Source: Paenibacillus sp. 19GGS1-52
GTDB lineage: Bacteria; Bacillota; Bacilli; Paenibacillales; Paenibacillaceae
Assembly (NCBI RefSeq): GCF_022369515.1
Contig: NZ_CP059724.1
Span: 3,844,001-3,908,000 of the forward strand
Direction of reading: 5' to 3'
Length of the DNA: 64,000 nt
The notes beneath the pieces were generated by a model. It was not told the DNA's origin. It ran no database searches and saw only the letters and a list, made by a program, of their open reading frames with translations. Below are positions 33,769 to 42,919 of the stretch, one piece after another. Both the position numbers and the translations under genes were made by a program. Each line of letters starts with the position of its first letter. The first letter of the stretch is position 1.

Positions 33769-34472
33769 TCGCTCTCACCAGGAGGCTGGAATTTATAGCC
33801 TAACCCCCATACGGTTTGAATAGGGCTATATTGGAGGCCTGCCTTCTGTAATTTCTCGCGAATATTCTTAATATGGGTATCCACCACACGGGTTTCTCCA
33901 CCATAATCATTGCCCCATAACCGTTCCACTAGCTCTTCACGTGTAAAGACATGCTGTCCATATTGCGCTAACAGAGACAAAAGATCAAATTCTTTGAGCG
34001 TGAAATCAACTGGAACTTCTTGAATAAGTACTTCTCTCGCTTCCAGAACGATTTTTAACTCGGGGTAGGCTAGAATGTGCTGCGTTGGCTTGAAGTTTTG
34101 TGTCAGGGTTGAGCGTCGGAGCAGCGAGTAAATGCGCGCTAATAATTCTTCCGGTTCAAAGGGCTTAGTCAGATAGTCGTCCGCGCCGATTCCCAGACCT
34201 CGCACCTTGTCCTTAGTTTCAGTGCGGGCTGTAAGCATCAGAATGGGAACGGAATTTGTCTCCCTGATCGCTTGACAGACTTGCCAACCATCCTTATCTG
34301 GCATCATGACATCCAGGAGAATCACATCAAAGGTATGCTTTTCTAGCAAACTCAGAGCTTCTTGACCGGTTGATGCTTCTTTCGTGGCAAAGCCTTCTTT
34401 CATTAAATAAATGCGCAGCAAATTCCGCATATTCCATTCATCATCTACGATCAGAACCTGAAGTTTAGCCAA
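33765..34472 (-). CDS. OmpR-family response regulator
   Basis: A 235-aa response regulator. Receiver domain with V-D-D-E near the start, phospho-acceptor D in V-I-L-L-D-V-M-M-P, T in L-T-A-R and K in L-T-K-P-F-E-P. C-terminal winged helix (F-T-R-E-E-L-V-E-R-L-W, R-V-V-D-T-H-I-K-N-I-R, V-W-G-L-G-Y-K-F). The annotated-length start would be GTG 34481, but GAAGAGG overlaps it; TTG 34472, 8 bases away, gives the usual M-A-K-L-Q-V-L-I-V-D-D. It is paired with the following kinase. The preceding lipoprotein gene may be in the same operon. Confidence 0.92.
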   Translation of the reverse strand: MAKLQVLIVDDEWNMRNLLRIYLMKEGFATKEASTGQEALSLLEKHTFDVILLDVMMPDKDGWQVCQAIRETNSVPILMLTARTETKDKVRGLGIGADDYLTKPFEPEELLARIYSLLRRSTLTQNFKPTQHILAYPELKIVLEAREVLIQEVPVDFTLKEFDLLSLLAQYGQHVFTREELVERLWGNDYGGETRVVDTHIKNIREKLQKAGLQYSPIQTVWGLGYKFQPPGESE

Positions 34473-34535
34473 GTCGTCCACCTCTTCGTTGCTAGTCTTT
34501 CATCTTATTATACCTATTGAGGTCAGCCAGCGGTA

Positions 34536-35729
34536 TTAATGCCCGGAATGAGGATTCTCTCCCGAGGCAGAAGATATTTCCAGCATGTCATCAATTTCAC
34601 TCTGAGTGCCTGCTGTAATTGAACTGCTATCCCCTGTCAGCCAGGCATGATTATAGGGACCTTCTGCCGGTGAATCCTTGAATTTAGGCTGCAAAGTCAT
34701 CATGTATTCCATAACGGCATCGGATAATCCGTCTTTTTTCGTAAATATCAGCGGTGCATGTTTCCCTAAATGTGAAAATGGCGCAGCCGCAATGGCCAGC
34801 ATCGTTGAATCCGTAGTCAGTAGGGAGAGATTATGTCCTGGAGTGGTGATTCCCCAGCCGAATCCGTTGCTGGAATCCTTGAATTTGGCAAAAGAAATTG
34901 CATTCTCATAAGCATCATTTCCATAAACACGTGTCACTGATCCGTACTGTTGCAATTGCTGTTCAACAGCTGCTGAGATTATCTTCTTCGGACCGAGGAT
35001 ATAGATCGTGGCCTTGCCACCACGTTCTTTCAAGGCAGCTATTGTTGGAGCTGGAATCTCGTCTTTGGTTACATACAGCAAGGGCTCGGGCATATGGGCG
35101 ATCCAGTTCACAGCTGGCAGAGTGAACTCGGGACTGTCCATGGAGCCGATAATGACGGCTTGCGGCAACTTGCCGGAGGCTTTTGCATAATAAGCATCAA
35201 TCGACTGGGCTATAGCTGCCGGCTCGTCCCCTGTAATCTTGTCGACCTTCAACTTAAGGGGCTTTAGCTGTTCTTCGACGTTTGCCGCCATCGGTCCAAC
35301 GAGCACAACCTGGACCTCATTGTTGCCAGCGGCACCCAACGGGTTCAAGCGCTTGAGCTCTTTCAATGTAGCTTCAGGAATTCCATCTGGTGTGACATAA
35401 AGGACTGGACCGTTACTGGGATGATGTATCAGATCAGTACTAGCTGCAGCAATCTGCCAATTGCTAAGATCGGTTAAGACAACACTTGAAGGCGTATTAT
35501 TCTTCGTCTGGGCTGACCACAGTGTTTGGGAGACCAGAACCGCTGCCTGAATAGGATCAGAGCTATTAATCCGGGTCGTATTTTTGGTTGCAATCCAAGG
35601 TATATCAATTGAAGGTTTTGCACTGGAGTCATTTGCAGCGGTAGATGTTTCTTTCCCCGCTTGACAGCCTGTTAGGACGGCACTTAGCAGCAAGGTTAAG
35701 GTGCTTGCCAGTAGTATTTTTCTCATCAT
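34536..35729 (-). CDS. lipoprotein with cell-wall-binding repeat 2 domains
   Basis: A 397-aa exported lipoprotein: basic N-terminus, hydrophobic stretch and the lipobox L-T-G-C (Cys ~22). The rest shows repeated ~90-residue units (V-V-L-T-D-L-S-N-W, G-P-V-L-Y-V-T-P-D-G-I-P, V-V-L-V-G-P-M-A, P-L-L-Y-V-T-K-D-E-I-P, I-Y-I-L-G-P-K-K-I-I) characteristic of CW_binding_2 domains that attach Firmicute proteins to wall polymers. A Ser/Gly/His tail ends in S-G-H. It is upstream of a two-component system, so it may be the sensory partner or a target at the cell surface. The second ATG (35726) has the better ribosome spacing. Confidence 0.85.
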   Translation of the reverse strand: MMRKILLASTLTLLLSAVLTGCQAGKETSTAANDSSAKPSIDIPWIATKNTTRINSSDPIQAAVLVSQTLWSAQTKNNTPSSVVLTDLSNWQIAAASTDLIHHPSNGPVLYVTPDGIPEATLKELKRLNPLGAAGNNEVQVVLVGPMAANVEEQLKPLKLKVDKITGDEPAAIAQSIDAYYAKASGKLPQAVIIGSMDSPEFTLPAVNWIAHMPEPLLYVTKDEIPAPTIAALKERGGKATIYILGPKKIISAAVEQQLQQYGSVTRVYGNDAYENAISFAKFKDSSNGFGWGITTPGHNLSLLTTDSTMLAIAAAPFSHLGKHAPLIFTKKDGLSDAVMEYMMTLQPKFKDSPAEGPYNHAWLTGDSSSITAGTQSEIDDMLEISSASGENPHSGH

Positions 35730-35828
35730 TAACCCTCCATTGTAGATTTCTCTCGATTTAAGTAACAGTTTAGGATATAAATGTGTAGAAAGAATGAATT
35801 GAATCCATAAGAATTGGAGTTAACCGCT

Positions 35829-36488
35829 ATGAGTGATCTAGATGTGAAAGAACTTATTCATGAATACATAACAGATCCACAATCCGTATTTAACAACTGG
35901 TTTAATAATTGTCCTGAAAGAACTGATGCTATTTTCACGGTGAGAGACGGGCTAGTCGATATAATTGAGGACATTGAACTTCGTAAGTTCGGCAATGACT
36001 ACAAAGGCTCCTCACTAGAAACTGTAATCTCATTAATTTCTGCACAAATACAGATTTTCAAGGGGGCTGCTCACGCCTTCTATTGGAAGCCGAAGCTCGG
36101 TATTCCTGATATATACGTGAACGAGGAACATCAGCTGGCCTTTGGCCGATTTCTTAGAGCAGTGTCACAGACTGACCAGGAAGAAATAATCATCGAACAA
36201 ATCAATCTATTGGACAGTTTACGGATCAAGGGTTTGGGGCCTGCTGTGGCTAATATTCTATATTTCCTGCATCCCACCCTATTCCCGCCCTTTAATACGG
36301 CAATTGTCAGAGGCTTTAACGGGGTGTTCGGGAAGAAAATAAAGCTTGGCGACTGGCCCGCCTATCTGGAGATGCGCAGAGATTTAATTGAAATGAATCA
36401 TAAACAGATTCTACTGCTCGACGATGATCTGGGAGCAATAGGTGGTTTCATGTATGAGATGGGCTGCCGGCGGTTTGTCGTCAGTTAA
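35829..36488 (+). CDS. hypothetical protein with HhH-like segment
   Basis: A 219-aa soluble protein of unknown family. The segment [16 protein letters not shown] (~125-140, then H-P-T-L-F-P-P-F-N) looks like a helix-hairpin-helix as in base-excision glycosylases (K-G-L/V-G-x-K-x-A). However, the catalytic Lys/Asp of that family is not evident: the Asp of a G-x-D loop, if any, is not assignable. N-terminal half helical and acidic. ATG 35829 follows TTGGAG; the TTG 35814 frame start is part of that site. Possibly DNA-binding; it stands alone and has its own terminator. Confidence 0.7.
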   Translation: MSDLDVKELIHEYITDPQSVFNNWFNNCPERTDAIFTVRDGLVDIIEDIELRKFGNDYKGSSLETVISLISAQIQIFKGAAHAFYWKPKLGIPDIYVNEEHQLAFGRFLRAVSQTDQEEIIIEQINLLDSLRIKGLGPAVANILYFLHPTLFPPFNTAIVRGFNGVFGKKIKLGDWPAYLEMRRDLIEMNHKQILLLDDDLGAIGGFMYEMGCRRFVVS

Positions 36489-36522
36489 GATCATGATGAT
36501 CTTAAAATAATCTAAAAAAAAC

Positions 36523-36560
36523 AAAAAGCTGACCGGGATACTTTCTCCGACCAGCTTTTT
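36523..36560. terminator. bidirectional terminator
   Basis: AAAAAGCTG (36523-36531) with CAGCTTTTT (36552-36560) plus partial inner pairing (ACCGG/CCGACC), between the convergent HhH-like gene and msrA. Confidence 0.8.
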
Positions 36561-36579
36561 GCTTTTGCTATTTTTCAGT

Positions 36580-37092
36580 TTACCAATGCTTCTTAATAAA
36601 AGTATCCCGTCCAGACTGCTCACGGTCTTCCTTATAATGCTTGGGATTCTTGATGTGATAATTCTGGTGGTAGTCTTCAGCAGGGTAAAAGGTTGGTGCG
36701 GGTAGAATATCAGTCACAACTGGACCTGGGAATCTTTTGCTGATAATCACCTGGCCCTTGGATGCTAGTGCTGCTAAACGTTGTAGTTCATTATAGTAAA
36801 ATACGGCTGTCCGGTACTGGGTTCCTCTATCCTGAAATTGTCCACCGTTATCCGTAGGATCGATTTGCGGCCAGTATAATTCAAGTAACTTCTCATATGA
36901 AAAAAGTGCCGGATCAAAGGTAATTTGCACGACTTCATAGTGTCCTGTCGTTCCAGTCTTGACCTGTTCATAGGTCGGATTCTCTATAGTGCCTCCGGCA
37001 TAACCAGATACAATACCGTGAATTCCCGGTAATTCTTCAAAAGGGGTGACCATACACCAAAAGCAGCCTCCCGCAAACATTGCTTGTTCCAT
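36580..37092 (-). CDS. msrA: peptide-methionine (S)-S-oxide reductase MsrA
   Basis: A 170-aa MsrA that repairs oxidised methionine in proteins. The nucleophile motif A-G-G-C-F-W-C-M (~8-14) has the catalytic Cys; G-I-V-S-G-Y-A-G-G and G-H-Y-E-V-V-Q-I-T-F-D-P and Y-Q-P-T-F-Y-P-A-E-D-Y-H-Q-N-Y (as D-Y-H-Q-N-Y) are conserved. The second Cys of that motif may recycle the enzyme with thioredoxin. No MsrB domain is fused or adjacent. Single gene with GAGAGGAATTAGAAGAT before the ATG. Confidence 0.95.
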   Translation of the reverse strand: MEQAMFAGGCFWCMVTPFEELPGIHGIVSGYAGGTIENPTYEQVKTGTTGHYEVVQITFDPALFSYEKLLELYWPQIDPTDNGGQFQDRGTQYRTAVFYYNELQRLAALASKGQVIISKRFPGPVVTDILPAPTFYPAEDYHQNYHIKNPKHYKEDREQSGRDTFIKKHW

Positions 37093-37211
37093 ATCTTCTA
37101 ATTCCTCTCTCTAAACAAAAGTCTGTGTATACTATTAAACACATCTTTGCCTATTGAGGTCAATACCTACGTCTAAAAACTATTCCGCTCATAAATCAAC
37201 TTTATCGGGTG

Positions 37212-38198
37212 CTAGGAATTATAAATGTCCATGACCAGCTGTAAAGCTTTAATTCCTTCCGTACCATTGATCCAAAAATCCCGTCCTGACTTCACATGCT
37301 CGTAGAAATCCTCTATAAGCCGGTTATGTCCTGTGCCCCAATAGGATTTACTATTTAAGGCAGTGGAAAAAGGTTCGAATAACAAGGTTTCCTTGCCCTC
37401 CTTGAAGAGATACAGACAATCTCTGCGCAGCAGTAATGTTCCTTGCTCAAACACCAGCTCCAACTCTACAGGAGAGTTCACGAGGTAAGCATTGGTGCCG
37501 TAGAATAAGGCCCGAACGTTATTTCGGAAAACAATCACAGCATGTGCTGTATCCTCCACCTCAATGACGCCATTCAATACATCTGTCGTAATACTGCCTT
37601 GAATGGAAGCAATATCTCCCCCAAACCATTGGAGTAAATCCAGCGTATGTATCGTCTGGTTGATCAGCACACCGCCGCCTTCCGTTTCCCATTTCCCTCT
37701 CCAACTACTATTAGTATAGTAAGCATCATTCCGGTTCCAGGTTACGATGCCTTTCATGCAAATCAGCGGTCCTAAGATCCCAGATTCTATCGTCTCCTTC
37801 ATGCGGATGGAAGGTTCATTATAGCGGTTCTGAAAGACTACACCGAGCTGTCCCGCGCTGCGCTCTGCCGCTTCCAGCATACGCCATGCTGACGGTAAGT
37901 TCATAGCTATGGGTTTCTCGGTTAATACATGTTTCCCAGCGTTTAATAAGTCGATTGCCATCTCGGAGTGCAGATAATGCGGAGTGCACAAGTGTACGAC
38001 ATCAATATCTTGTCTATCCAGAATTTCATTATAATCTGTGAACGCCTGGCAACCGTATTCCCGTGCTGCCTCCGCAGCTTTAGAGGGATCTGTATCTACA
38101 ACTGCGAGGAGAGTTACTCCTTTCAAGGTGGCGATTGCCTCGGCATGCTTCTTGAAAATAGAACCGCAGCCGATGATGGCTGCTCCAAATTCTTTCAT
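37212..38198 (-). CDS. Gfo/Idh/MocA-family oxidoreductase (third of the operon)
   Basis: A 328-aa NAD(P)-dependent dehydrogenase. Rossmann loop G-A-A-I-I-G-C-G-S-I-F-K-K-H at the N-terminus, the E-K-P-I-A-M-N motif (~95, Lys catalytic), and a C-terminal alpha/beta domain with G-G-G-V-L-I-N-Q-T-I-H-T-L-D-L (~180-194, Asp/His of substrate site). The third of three such enzymes in a co-oriented four-gene operon under an AraC regulator. They oxidise or reduce sugars, often at C3, but the substrate is unknown. The gene order implies a pathway step shared with the other three. Confidence 0.87.
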   Translation of the reverse strand: MKEFGAAIIGCGSIFKKHAEAIATLKGVTLLAVVDTDPSKAAEAAREYGCQAFTDYNEILDRQDIDVVHLCTPHYLHSEMAIDLLNAGKHVLTEKPIAMNLPSAWRMLEAAERSAGQLGVVFQNRYNEPSIRMKETIESGILGPLICMKGIVTWNRNDAYYTNSSWRGKWETEGGGVLINQTIHTLDLLQWFGGDIASIQGSITTDVLNGVIEVEDTAHAVIVFRNNVRALFYGTNAYLVNSPVELELVFEQGTLLLRRDCLYLFKEGKETLLFEPFSTALNSKSYWGTGHNRLIEDFYEHVKSGRDFWINGTEGIKALQLVMDIYNS

Positions 38199-38237
38199 CT
38201 ATTGCACCATCCGATCTTCTTAGTGCGCTCCTTAGCG

Positions 38238-39326
38238 CTATCTTAATGTAGCTGGTGTAAGATTAACCGCATGGGCTTGTGCGATCAGACAGAGTTCTGC
38301 GGCTTTAAAAGCATGCGCTTGCGTCATGGCCAATTCCGTTCGATGCAGACAATCCAGGATCAGCTCTCCAAAGAATGGAAACCCTATTTTGCCAGCCACA
38401 TGTTCGTAATGCTCTCCTTGTCCATTTACCCAGTACACATGATCCGTTGTGTTCGAACGTCCGATATCCGTGTATTTACGCAATTCGATATAACCTTCAG
38501 TTCCCAAAATCATGGTCCGGCCATCGCCCCAGGTTCCCAAGCCATCAGGGGTAAACCAATCCACGCGAAAATATTGGGTAGCACCATTATCCCCCACTAA
38601 TGTCGCATCACCGAAATCCTCCAATTCAGGGTAGGTGGGATTGTGATAATTGGCCACTTTGCTATGCAGCACAGAAGCCTCTTTACAATCTGCATAATAT
38701 AGAAACTGCTCGATCTGATGACTGCCAATATCACAGAGAATGCCACCATATTTCTCACGCTGAAAAAACCATTCCGGACGGCTTGGTGCATTTAACCGGT
38801 GAGGCCCAAGTCCAATGACCTGCAGCACACGGCCAATTGCGCCCTGCTGAACTAGCTGTCCGGCATATACCGCGCTCTCCACATGTAGACGTTCACTGTA
38901 ATAAACCATGTACTTTTGTTTACTACTCTCTACTAAAGTGCGGGCCGCTTCCAATTGCGCAAGTGTTGTAAAAGGAGCCTTGTCCGTAAAATAATCCTTA
39001 CTATGCGCCATTACCGTAAGGCCCAAAGGCCCTCTTTCTGACGGGACAGCTGCTGCTGCAACAAGCCGCACTTCAGGATCTTCTAATATTTCAGCGGCAG
39101 AACGGGCTGCTTGTACTCCTGGATAAGTGTTCATGAAAGCCTTAACTTTCTCCTCGTCTGGATCATACACCCATTTTAACTGTGCACCTGCTTCAATAAG
39201 TCCATTGCACATCCCATAAATATGTCCATGATCCAGCGCCATTGCAGCAATTACGAATTCACCGGGTCTGACGACTGGTTTAGCTTCATGGGTTGGGGCG
39301 TACAGCATTCCATCCTTTCGGTTCAT
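38238..39326 (-). CDS. Gfo/Idh/MocA-family oxidoreductase (second of the operon)
   Basis: A 362-aa member of the same broad family with a longer N-terminus. Its Rossmann loop reads less typically (A-A-M-A-L-D-H-G-H-I-Y-G-M-C), lacking the usual G-x-G-x-x-G. A D-K-A-P-F-T segment takes the place of E-K-P. The substrate domain shows I-L-C-D-I-G-S-H-Q-I-E-Q-F. Its divergence suggests a different cofactor use or a lost activity. Its first codons overlap the isomerase gene end by four bases, so they are coupled. It lies upstream of the 328-aa member with a 39-base gap. Confidence 0.82.
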   Translation of the reverse strand: MNRKDGMLYAPTHEAKPVVRPGEFVIAAMALDHGHIYGMCNGLIEAGAQLKWVYDPDEEKVKAFMNTYPGVQAARSAAEILEDPEVRLVAAAAVPSERGPLGLTVMAHSKDYFTDKAPFTTLAQLEAARTLVESSKQKYMVYYSERLHVESAVYAGQLVQQGAIGRVLQVIGLGPHRLNAPSRPEWFFQREKYGGILCDIGSHQIEQFLYYADCKEASVLHSKVANYHNPTYPELEDFGDATLVGDNGATQYFRVDWFTPDGLGTWGDGRTMILGTEGYIELRKYTDIGRSNTTDHVYWVNGQGEHYEHVAGKIGFPFFGELILDCLHRTELAMTQAHAFKAAELCLIAQAHAVNLTPATLR

Positions 39327-40084
39327 AACAATCCACCTAAATATCGCAGGCTGATCTCCAAGCTCTCAAAAGGATTACGTCTGCAAACATCCTGTTCAAC
39401 CACATACCATTCCACACCTGTCTCACGACAAACATTAATGATTTCAGGATAGTTCATATTTCCTTCGCCAATTTCAGCAAAAACCTGGGTTCTGTCGATA
39501 ATCGCCATATCCTTCAGATGCACGACCTGCATTCTGCCGGTAACCTGGCGAATCCAATCGATCGGATGGGCACCACCTGCCTGTATCCAATACAAATCCA
39601 GCTCAATCCCAACCGAAGGATCTGTCTCGTTCAGCAGCACGTCCATCCCGGTGATTCCATCAAAACGTTCATATTCAAAATTATGATTATGATAAACGAA
39701 CTGTAAATCATATTTCTCCTGTAAAGTGAGTGCGATCGCTGAGATCTCTTTGGCAAAGGTCCGGTAACCGTCCAAGCTAGTTCGGTACTCTTCGGGCAGC
39801 GCTCCTAGACCTATGTACTTACAGTTCCAAAGCTTGTGCTCTGCAGCAAGATTCTCCAGGTCATTTTTTAACCGATCCCAAGAGACATGGGTCGCGCAGA
39901 TAGCAAGTCCTGCTTCATCGGCATAATCCTTTACAAGCTGTGGATCTATGGGGCCGATTCCCGAAACCTGAACGGCTTGATAACCTATGGCAGATACCTT
40001 CTGAAAGGTAGATTGTAAGGCCTCTGCAGTTTGGGTGAAATCACGAAGGGTATACAATTGAGCCGCAATGTTTGACTTTTTCAT
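39323..40084 (-). CDS. sugar phosphate isomerase/epimerase family TIM-barrel protein
   Basis: A 253-aa xylose-isomerase-like TIM barrel. Visible: A-A-Q-L-Y-T-L-R at the N-terminus, V-Y-H-N-H-N-F-E-Y (~138-146), V-G-I-E-L-D-L-Y-W and V-V-H-L-K-D-M (~195), the usual metal-binding Glu/His/Asp set, and a final E-Q-D. Family members isomerise or epimerise keto-sugars or cut keto-glycosides. In Gfo/Idh operons they usually act on the 3-keto product. It overlaps the following dehydrogenase gene by 4 bases and lies 29 bases behind the first one. Confidence 0.85.
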   Translation of the reverse strand: MKKSNIAAQLYTLRDFTQTAEALQSTFQKVSAIGYQAVQVSGIGPIDPQLVKDYADEAGLAICATHVSWDRLKNDLENLAAEHKLWNCKYIGLGALPEEYRTSLDGYRTFAKEISAIALTLQEKYDLQFVYHNHNFEYERFDGITGMDVLLNETDPSVGIELDLYWIQAGGAHPIDWIRQVTGRMQVVHLKDMAIIDRTQVFAEIGEGNMNYPEIINVCRETGVEWYVVEQDVCRRNPFESLEISLRYLGGLL

Positions 40085-40113
40085 AGGATCGTTCCTCTCT
40101 CCTAGTATTGAAT

Positions 40114-41277
40114 TTAGTGGGTTCCTGTGACATCTAGCGTCTTACTGACAGCGTTCTCTATTTGAAAGGTGGAGCTGTTCACTTTTTCCATTAGCAATTC
40201 ATAATACAAATCCTCATTCAGTGGCAGATCGACCCAATTATCCGTCCACGAGGAAAGATACATAGCATTGGAAAGCGTTAATCCGTGAATCCCTTCTTCT
40301 CCTGGGGCAAGCAATGGCTCGTTGTGCAGGATGGCGTTGGTGAAGTTCCGTAGAATTCCTTTATGCTGCTGGCCGCCCCCACTCTCAACCGGAATTTCGC
40401 ATTTCCAGCATTCCGGGTTGCCAAAACCTCCCGTAAATTCAGCATTGAATTGCGGTTCCGGTGTGCGCAAGCGCCAGAAGGTCAGCGTATCGTCCTCAAT
40501 GACGATTTTTCCATTATCGCCAGTAATTTCGAAGCGGTTAGTTCCCGGTGCTTCACCCGTGGTTGTAATAAAAAGTCCCGTTGCTCCGTTCTCATACTCT
40601 ACATAGGCAGTTACATCGTCCTCCACCTCTATGTTGCGGTATTTACCAATATGACAAAAAGCTCTGACACGCTTAGGCATCATTCCTATCGTCCATTGCC
40701 ATAAGTCCAATTGGTGTGGGTCTTGATTCAACAGAACTCCGCCACCTTCTCCCGCCCAAGTAGCCCGCCAGCCACCAGAATTATAATAGCTCTGTGAGCG
40801 ATACCAATTGGTAATAATCCAGTTCGTTCTGCGGATCTCCCCAAGCTCACCGGTGTGGATTAAGTCTCTGAGTTTTTGATAAAGCGGATTTGTGCGCTGA
40901 TTATACATGATTCCGAATTTAAGGTCAGTCTGTGCGGCAGCAGCATTCATTTCCTTTACGGCTTTGGTGTACACACCCGCGGGCTTTTCAATCAGCACAT
41001 GATATCCATACTGAAACGCTTCAATCGCCAGGCTAGGATGATCATAATGGGGTGTGGAGATTAACACTGCATCTATTGATTTTGACTCAAATAACTCCGT
41101 AGGGGTTGTAAAACGCTGCACACTTTCCGGCAGATTCGCCTCTGCCCACTCTAGACGCTCCGTCCGGGTATCACATACGGCTACCAGTTCAGCGCCTTTA
41201 ATCTCACTGAGTAAACTTAGCGCATGAGTATGACCCATATTTCCAATTCCAATAATTCCATAACGAACCGTCTTCAT
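40114..41277 (-). CDS. Gfo/Idh/MocA-family oxidoreductase (first of the operon)
   Basis: A 387-aa enzyme, first gene of the unit. Rossmann motif Y-G-I-I-G-I-G-N-M-G-H-T-H (~6-18), the E-K-P-A-G-V motif (~97, Lys), and G-G-G-V-L-L-N-Q-D-P-H-Q-L-D-L-W (~180-195). A late cysteine-rich bit (N-P-E-C-W-K-C-E) is found in many family members. It is divergent from an AraC-type regulator with a 161-base spacer, the natural promoter region. As the best-preserved dehydrogenase it probably does the committing oxidation. Confidence 0.88.
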   Translation of the reverse strand: MKTVRYGIIGIGNMGHTHALSLLSEIKGAELVAVCDTRTERLEWAEANLPESVQRFTTPTELFESKSIDAVLISTPHYDHPSLAIEAFQYGYHVLIEKPAGVYTKAVKEMNAAAAQTDLKFGIMYNQRTNPLYQKLRDLIHTGELGEIRRTNWIITNWYRSQSYYNSGGWRATWAGEGGGVLLNQDPHQLDLWQWTIGMMPKRVRAFCHIGKYRNIEVEDDVTAYVEYENGATGLFITTTGEAPGTNRFEITGDNGKIVIEDDTLTFWRLRTPEPQFNAEFTGGFGNPECWKCEIPVESGGGQQHKGILRNFTNAILHNEPLLAPGEEGIHGLTLSNAMYLSSWTDNWVDLPLNEDLYYELLMEKVNSSTFQIENAVSKTLDVTGTH

Positions 41278-41438
41278 CTCTCTAACACATCCCTTAAATC
41301 AGTTTATGTTATGAGAATATACTTTTTTCTCTGAAGTGAACATGACCGGGACTAAGGAATATTTGTATATAACTAAGATATAATAGATAAATGTTCTCAT
41401 TTATATTAAAATGTAAACACTACCATAGGGGGGATTAC

Positions 41439-42266
41439 ATGAATAATCCAGGCAATATCAGCGGCCGCCTACTCCAGAATTTATCGGTTATGGTGACGCA
41501 TGCCCAGCTCAGCACCAGGTATCCAGGCTGGAACCGCACGAAAGAAACCCCCTCCTTCAATCGACTCTATTATATAGATGGCGGTGAGGGCAAGGTGATT
41601 CTGAATGGTGTCACTTATTATCCTAAGCCTGGACAATTGATGATTATGCCGGCCGGCAGCACGCAAACTACAGAAACATCTCATGACAATCCATATGCTC
41701 GTTATTTCTGTCATTTCGATGCCGACATTGGAGAATGGCCTTTATTCCATGCTGCGAATAAGCTGTATATTAGCGATGCCCCTGACCCGGATGCGGTGCG
41801 GGCTATCTTTACAGAGATGATCCAGCAGTTTCAGAATAACGATGTGCTCTCCACCCTTCGTATTCAGGCCTCATTGCTCAATCTGCTGGCCTTGTGTCTC
41901 GAATCCGGTGGATATAGCGACTTTATGGGTGAATTCATGCAAACGAGCGATCAGGGGAAACTGGCGCATGTTCTCCAGTATATTGATCAGCGGCTGAAAC
42001 AGCCGATGGAGGTCGAGGAGTTGGCAGAGCTTGTCCACCTGCATCCGAACTATTTCATTCCTTATTTCAAGAAGTTTATGGGTGTTCCACCAATGCACTA
42101 TGTACAACTAAAGCGTATGGAGCTGGCCAAGAAGCAGCTCTCTTATTCCGACTTCAGTATCTCCGACATTGCCGAACAGGTGGGTATGGAGCTGGCGCAT
42201 TTCTCAAAATATTTCAAAAAGACCACCGGAGTCTCCCCATCAGCCTACCGGAACAGTACGAAATAG
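41439..42266 (+). CDS. AraC-family transcriptional regulator
   Basis: A 275-aa regulator: an N-terminal cupin-like sensor (~20-120, with Y-Y-I-D-G-G-E-G-K-V and P-K-P-G-Q-L-M-I-M-P-A-G) and a C-terminal double HTH (P-M-E-V-E-E-L-A-E-L-V-H-L-H-P-N-Y-F ... F-S-I-S-D-I-A-E-Q-V-G-M and F-S-K-Y-F-K-K-T-T-G-V-S-P-S-A-Y-R). Sugar-responsive activator type. It is divergent from the three-dehydrogenase operon, so it is the likely activator. ATG 41439 has AGGGGGG 7 bases before; an upstream in-frame ATG at 41391 lacks a site. Confidence 0.9.
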   Translation: MNNPGNISGRLLQNLSVMVTHAQLSTRYPGWNRTKETPSFNRLYYIDGGEGKVILNGVTYYPKPGQLMIMPAGSTQTTETSHDNPYARYFCHFDADIGEWPLFHAANKLYISDAPDPDAVRAIFTEMIQQFQNNDVLSTLRIQASLLNLLALCLESGGYSDFMGEFMQTSDQGKLAHVLQYIDQRLKQPMEVEELAELVHLHPNYFIPYFKKFMGVPPMHYVQLKRMELAKKQLSYSDFSISDIAEQVGMELAHFSKYFKKTTGVSPSAYRNSTK

Positions 42267-42276
42267 TAGTGAAAAA

Positions 42277-42326
42277 GACAGCATCACAGCACGAATGAAC
42301 TGTGCGGTCATGCTGCCCTTTTTTCA
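42277..42326 (+). terminator. terminator of the AraC gene
   Basis: CAGCATCACAGCAC pairs with GTGCGGTCATGCTG and is followed by CCCTTTTTT; 11 bases past the stop. Confidence 0.8.
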
Positions 42327-42512
42327 AGTATCCACCCTCTTGGACACTTGCTGCTTGCAAAGATTGAGGATGATTTTATTTTATCCCGAAATAAGCATCA
42401 GCTTTGCATGAATAGTTCCTCCAGTGTCCATTTTTTCACTATTTAACAGGACTACTAAACAAGTGTGGTAGTATGGTAGTGCTTCTTTAACTACTAACAG
42501 GAGGTATACCGC

Positions 42513-42894
42513 GTGGATTTGAATCACACCACTCAACCTGTATCCACCCGTGATGCTGTGTACGTGTGCTGAACTGGTTGAAGAACAGGATTACAATTAC
42601 AAGTCGATATTTCAGCTCGATGAGGATTTCCACCATATTATTTTTGAAGGCTGCGCGAAGAAGAATACGTGGGATGTAGTTTAGCAAATTAAAGTTCATC
42701 TTAACCGCAGCCTTATGCTGCGACTGGCTGCCGATCATGATTGGGAGCATTTATACAATCAACATCTTCATATGTATGAGTCCATTCAAGCACATGATGC
42801 TATACGGTGTGATCTACTTATGAAAGAACACATAGAACTGACCCTGTCTGACCAGGATATGCTAAAGCAGAAATCCCCCAGTTATTACAAATAA
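42513..42894 (+). pseudogene. remnant of a GntR/FadR-type regulator
   Basis: A GTG at 42513 behind AGGAGGTATACC opens a frame beginning like a regulator (V-D-L-N-H-T-T-Q-P-V-S-T-R-D-A-V-Y). It stops after ~20 codons. In another frame come C-A-E-L-V-E-E-Q-D-Y-N-Y-K-S-I-F-Q-L-D-E-D-F-H-H (given in part) and I-I-F-E-G-C-A-K-K, then a stop, then Q-I-K-V-H-L-N-R-S. This is the C-terminal FCD ligand domain of a FadR-subfamily regulator, ending L-T-L-S-D-Q-D at 42894. The whole DNA-binding HTH and linker are missing, so an internal deletion plus point stop broke it. It precedes a frameshifted SDR gene and was likely its regulator. Confidence 0.75.
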
Positions 42895-42919
42895 ATCATG
42901 AGGAATGGAGCGATATACA

